This document shows positions 8,111 through 10,222 of a DNA stretch of 10,222 nt, piece by piece (the stretch's first letter is position 1; every line of letters starts with the position of its first letter). The translations under genes were made by a program, and so were the position numbers. The stretch is from Larix sibirica (Eukaryota; Streptophyta; Pinopsida; Pinales; Pinaceae): contig NWUY0303886805.1 of the NCBI GenBank assembly GCA_004151065.3, forward strand, positions 1-10,222, read 5' to 3'. Below the pieces are notes generated by a model. It saw nothing but the letters and a program-made list of their open reading frames with translations, ran no database searches and was not told the DNA's origin.

Positions 8111-9621
8111 GATCACTGATTGAAAGTGAGTGTCGAGCTTGGCACTCTGGACATAATCTATTATATGTGCTCCCAATTCCTGAATAAGCTGCTTGTTAGG
8201 ATTTCTTCCTTTTTTTGGGAGGTCAGTTTGGCTCTTGGGTATATCTTTGTGTTTTAAATTCTTCAGTCCAAGTTGATTGTGCACTGAGGGGATTAGAGCA
8301 GCGTCTGTCAGGGTTGGAAAGTTCTGTTGTAGGACTAGGGAGTTATAGGCTTCTTCAAAGAGTTCCATTTGGCATTTGGGAATAATGCTAAGATCCTTAT
8401 TTATCTAGGCTTCTTGAATGGATTCTAAGTTTATCTCTCCAAGCTCTGTGTCCTCAGGTTTCGCGGGACCTCTTTCATCCAAAAGCAGGGTCGACGAGTG
8501 CAAACATATTTGAAGATAGGATCCTGAAAAGTGGAGGGGGGGGTGCAAGTAGGGATAAGGGGTTCATAGCTTTCAGGTTTTTGCTGGGAGAGGACATAGA
8601 ATCTATTGAGGTGTTCAGGGTTTGTGGGAGGACTAGGAGCAACAGTTTTCTTTCCTTGTCTTCTTCAGTTGGTGGTTCTAGTAAATCCCTCCTCATCAGT
8701 TTTTCCATGTGTCGATGGTAGAGGAGGTTTGGAATTAAGCGGGAATTCCCGGAAAAGGTGCCCATGCCCATGGCATTTTCTGCATCTAAAAGGAATATGC
8801 TCGTAGTCTATGGTCTAGTTCCAATCTAAGTCTTGATAGGAGAGGCATATTGCTTCGGAGAGGGTGGCTAAGATATCCATGTAGATGCAGATGTGGGCAT
8901 AGGATGTGTAAGGAGTGGCTAGCGTGGCATCAAAATCCTGAACAAAGGTTCCTAAGGTGTTACCTATCCCGGCTAGGGTTTCTAGGTCCCAGTATTCCTT
9001 GGGGAGAGAATAGAGTTGTAGTCAGACGAGCACCACTTTAAAGTATTCTTTATCAGGACTAAAGTGCTCTTTCTAGTTTCGCATGTACAATCCTGTGGAG
9101 TGTTTGAAGTATGGTCCTCTTTGGAATATTATGTGCTTGTCCTCAAGGTTCTGGAAGATCACAGTGAAGAAGCCTTTTGATCCAAGTTTAAGTTGACGTT
9201 GTTCTTTTGGCTTCCAGGTGCTGGTGAGCCACCAAGTGAGATTCTTTTCTGTTGTCCATAAGCCTATAAACTTGAAAATTATTGCATGGTCCTGCATGAA
9301 TTGAATTTGTTGGATGACAAGGTTTGAAGTGACCTCATACCTGGGTATTTGCATCGTTTTGGGTTTGCACTCATTAGTGTCCTTTGCTTGTGCGAGGCAT
9401 GGGATTGTTGCATCATGTGATTTTTCCTGTGCTTTGTCCTCAAGGTTTGGAGCCGAATTTAGAGGGGTCGCACTTCCCTCTCCTCCTTTTCCTTCCTGAG
9501 ATCCTTATTTACCTGAAGGCATGATCATTCATGTTAATAGTAGAGCCTTGGTGGGAAGAGTACATCGGGCTATAACTTGGATGAAGGAAGGGTTGGAGGG
9601 ACATCCACTGGAGGCCGCCAT
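8108..9621 (-). pseudogene. LINE ORF1: DUF4283-like and CCHC zinc-knuckle protein, broken
   Basis: Degenerate gene for the element's RNA-binding protein, about 504 codons. I chose the ATG at 9621 (gccATGG context) because it is in frame with the conserved region and shortly follows the element's 5' end. Codons about 90-260 resemble the DUF4283 domain of plant LINE ORF1 proteins, with hallmarks such as SLPKEYWD, GIGNTLGTFV, YTSYAHICIYMD and TIDYEHIPFRC. A zinc knuckle follows at codon 280. The tail (8460-8108) is charged, with a basic segment PKKGRNPNKQLIQE. In-frame stops lie at 9531, 9507, 9075, 9024, 8817 and 8667 (first base, minus strand) and at 8407 after a frameshift. The reading frame changes by one missing base between about 8640 and 8510; a C8 run at 8543-8536 is the likeliest place. 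The two most N-terminal stops could mean that the true start is further downstream. The frame ends at TAA 8110-8108, overlapping ORF2. Confidence 0.88.
8743..8784 (-). other. Zinc knuckle of ORF1, fourth ligand lost
   Basis: The translated motif is CRKCHGHGHLFREF. Cys at 8784 and 8775 and His at 8760 fit a C-x2-C-x4-H-x4-C knuckle, but the codon expected to be the last Cys (8745-8743) is TTC, Phe. A single G-to-T change from TGC would explain it. The knuckle would otherwise contribute to nucleic-acid binding. Confidence 0.85.
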
Positions 9622-9706
9622 GGCATCTGTGGATGGTTGCAGGCGGCTAGGTTAAAGCATGAAACCTAGCAGAGCATAATTTTCCTCTCCATGGATGTTC
9701 CTAGTC
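9622..9706 (-). other. LINE 5' leader (5' UTR)
   Basis: These 85 bases lie between the TSD and the first in-frame ORF1 ATG. A promoter internal to the element would be expected here or within ORF1, but I see no motif that I can assign. There is one upstream out-of-frame ATG close to the ORF1 start (about 9626), plus others further up. Confidence 0.6.
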
Positions 9707-9720
9707 AGGAAAGAACAATG
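9707..9720. repeat. Target-site duplication, copy at the LINE 5' end
   Basis: The sequence aggaaagaacaatg is the partner of 2631-2644. It fixes the 5' end of the element at 9706. The next plus-strand bases read ttgaaa, so the inferred first-strand nick is TT/GAAA, close to the TT/AAAA preference of L1-type APE endonucleases. Confidence 0.93.
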
Positions 9721-10222
9721 TTGAAATACCTCTTAATGCTGAAATATTCATAAAAGCTAATGATTATTTTATTTTTTCAAATTGAGAGGCCAAACACTTA
9801 TAACCTTTTTTCCCAAAAATGCATAATATCCTTACCCCTAACCAATGTTCTAGTAGTCCATGTGATTCCCACTCACTGGGAAACATATAATGAAGTAAAC
9901 CTATTAACTGGACAATGATGATATCACCTTTCCAAATGGTATGTTGACATTATCATGCTAAGGTGGCACCTGAAGACACCATGTGGCATATGGTCTACAC
10001 TCCATAATATTGATTGGAATTCTCCATAGTTTTGATGCTAATGTGGAAGATTTGTGTTGCTAACTTGGCAGTCATCTAAACTTTGGGACAATTTTTTGCA
10101 CTAAAGAACTAGCAATGTGTTTGTGATGTTGGGTGAAATTTGTTAAATTTTCAGAATTTACTTCAATCTGATCTAGGATATTAACTGAGAGAACAACATG
10201 TACAGCATATATACAGCATATC
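9721..10222. other. Non-coding flank on the 5' side of the LINE
   Basis: No gene is supported in these 502 bases. The last 22 bases are two near-identical 11-mers (tacagcatata / tacagcatatc). The window ends inside this stretch, so it could continue into a further repeat. Confidence 0.6.

Larger units (their letters stand above)
2645..9706 (-). mobile_element. Near full-length L1-clade LINE (non-LTR retrotransposon), degenerate
   Basis: A 7,062-bp element on the minus strand that moved by target-primed reverse transcription. Its 5' end is at 9706 and its 3' end is a 9-base A tail (T9 on the plus strand, 2645-2653). It is bounded on both sides by a 14-bp direct repeat with one mismatch. Reading from 9706 downwards it holds a short leader, ORF1 (DUF4283-like plus CCHC knuckle), ORF2 (APE endonuclease, RT, zf-RVT, RNase H), an extra small ORF and a 3' UTR. 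This domain order is that of plant L1-like LINEs. No LTRs, no integrase and no protease are seen, which excludes an LTR element. Many in-frame stops and several frameshifts show it cannot encode its own proteins now. It carries an apparently complete 5' end, which is uncommon because most LINE copies are 5'-truncated. Confidence 0.95.

Noticed and set aside
7605-8187. Two overlapping plus-strand frames (127 and 113 codons)
   Set aside because: Antisense to the endonuclease domain; no independent homology.
8475-8771. 98-codon minus-strand frame overlapping the ORF1 knuckle
   Set aside because: Wrong frame for the CCHC motif and the ORF1 tail; a shadow, although it lies where the ORF1 frameshift occurs.
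1-10222. CRISPR arrays, bacterial operons or phage systems
   Set aside because: No regularly spaced repeats and no prokaryotic genes or ribosome-binding pattern; the content is a plant retrotransposon in AT-rich eukaryotic DNA.

Overview
The window reads as nuclear DNA from a seed plant. It is AT-rich, contains no recognisable host gene, and about 70% of it is one old, nearly full-length non-LTR retrotransposon (L1-clade LINE) on the minus strand. The plant assignment rests on element architecture: an ORF1 with a DUF4283-like domain and a CCHC knuckle, then an ORF2 with APE endonuclease, reverse transcriptase, zf-RVT cysteine/histidine domain and an RNase H of the archaeal-like type acquired by plant L1 elements. 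I cannot name the species; a gymnosperm or other large-genome plant is only a guess.

Layout. Positions 1-2630 are non-coding flank with a (GA)n microsatellite, a strong 40-bp inverted repeat (931-970/1010-1049), a possible tRNA-derived SINE (about 1981-2160) and a 33-bp-period tandem duplication (2240-2304). Positions 2631-2644 and 9707-9720 are a 14-bp target-site duplication (13/14 identical) bracketing the LINE at 2645-9706 (7,062 bp). Read in its own direction (high to low coordinates), the LINE has an 85-nt 5' leader, ORF1 (9621-8108), ORF2 (8108-3759), a 183-nt gap, an additional small ORF here called ORF3 (3575-2931), a 3' UTR and a 9-A tail. Positions 9721-10222 are non-coding flank, the other half of the pre-insertion locus.

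How the parts worked together: ORF1 would have bound the element RNA. ORF2 would have nicked the target (inferred site TT/GAAA), reverse transcribed from the nick and possibly removed RNA with its RNase H. ORF1 and ORF2 meet at a TAATG overlap, the arrangement used for stop-start translational coupling in some animal LINEs. The copy is dead: about 30 in-frame stops, at least four frameshifts (two or three at homopolymers), loss of the endonuclease GDFN aspartate, of the last zinc-knuckle cysteine and of one RNase H acidic residue. The RT catalytic aspartates are still present. The least explained items are ORF3 and the inverted repeat at 931-1049.
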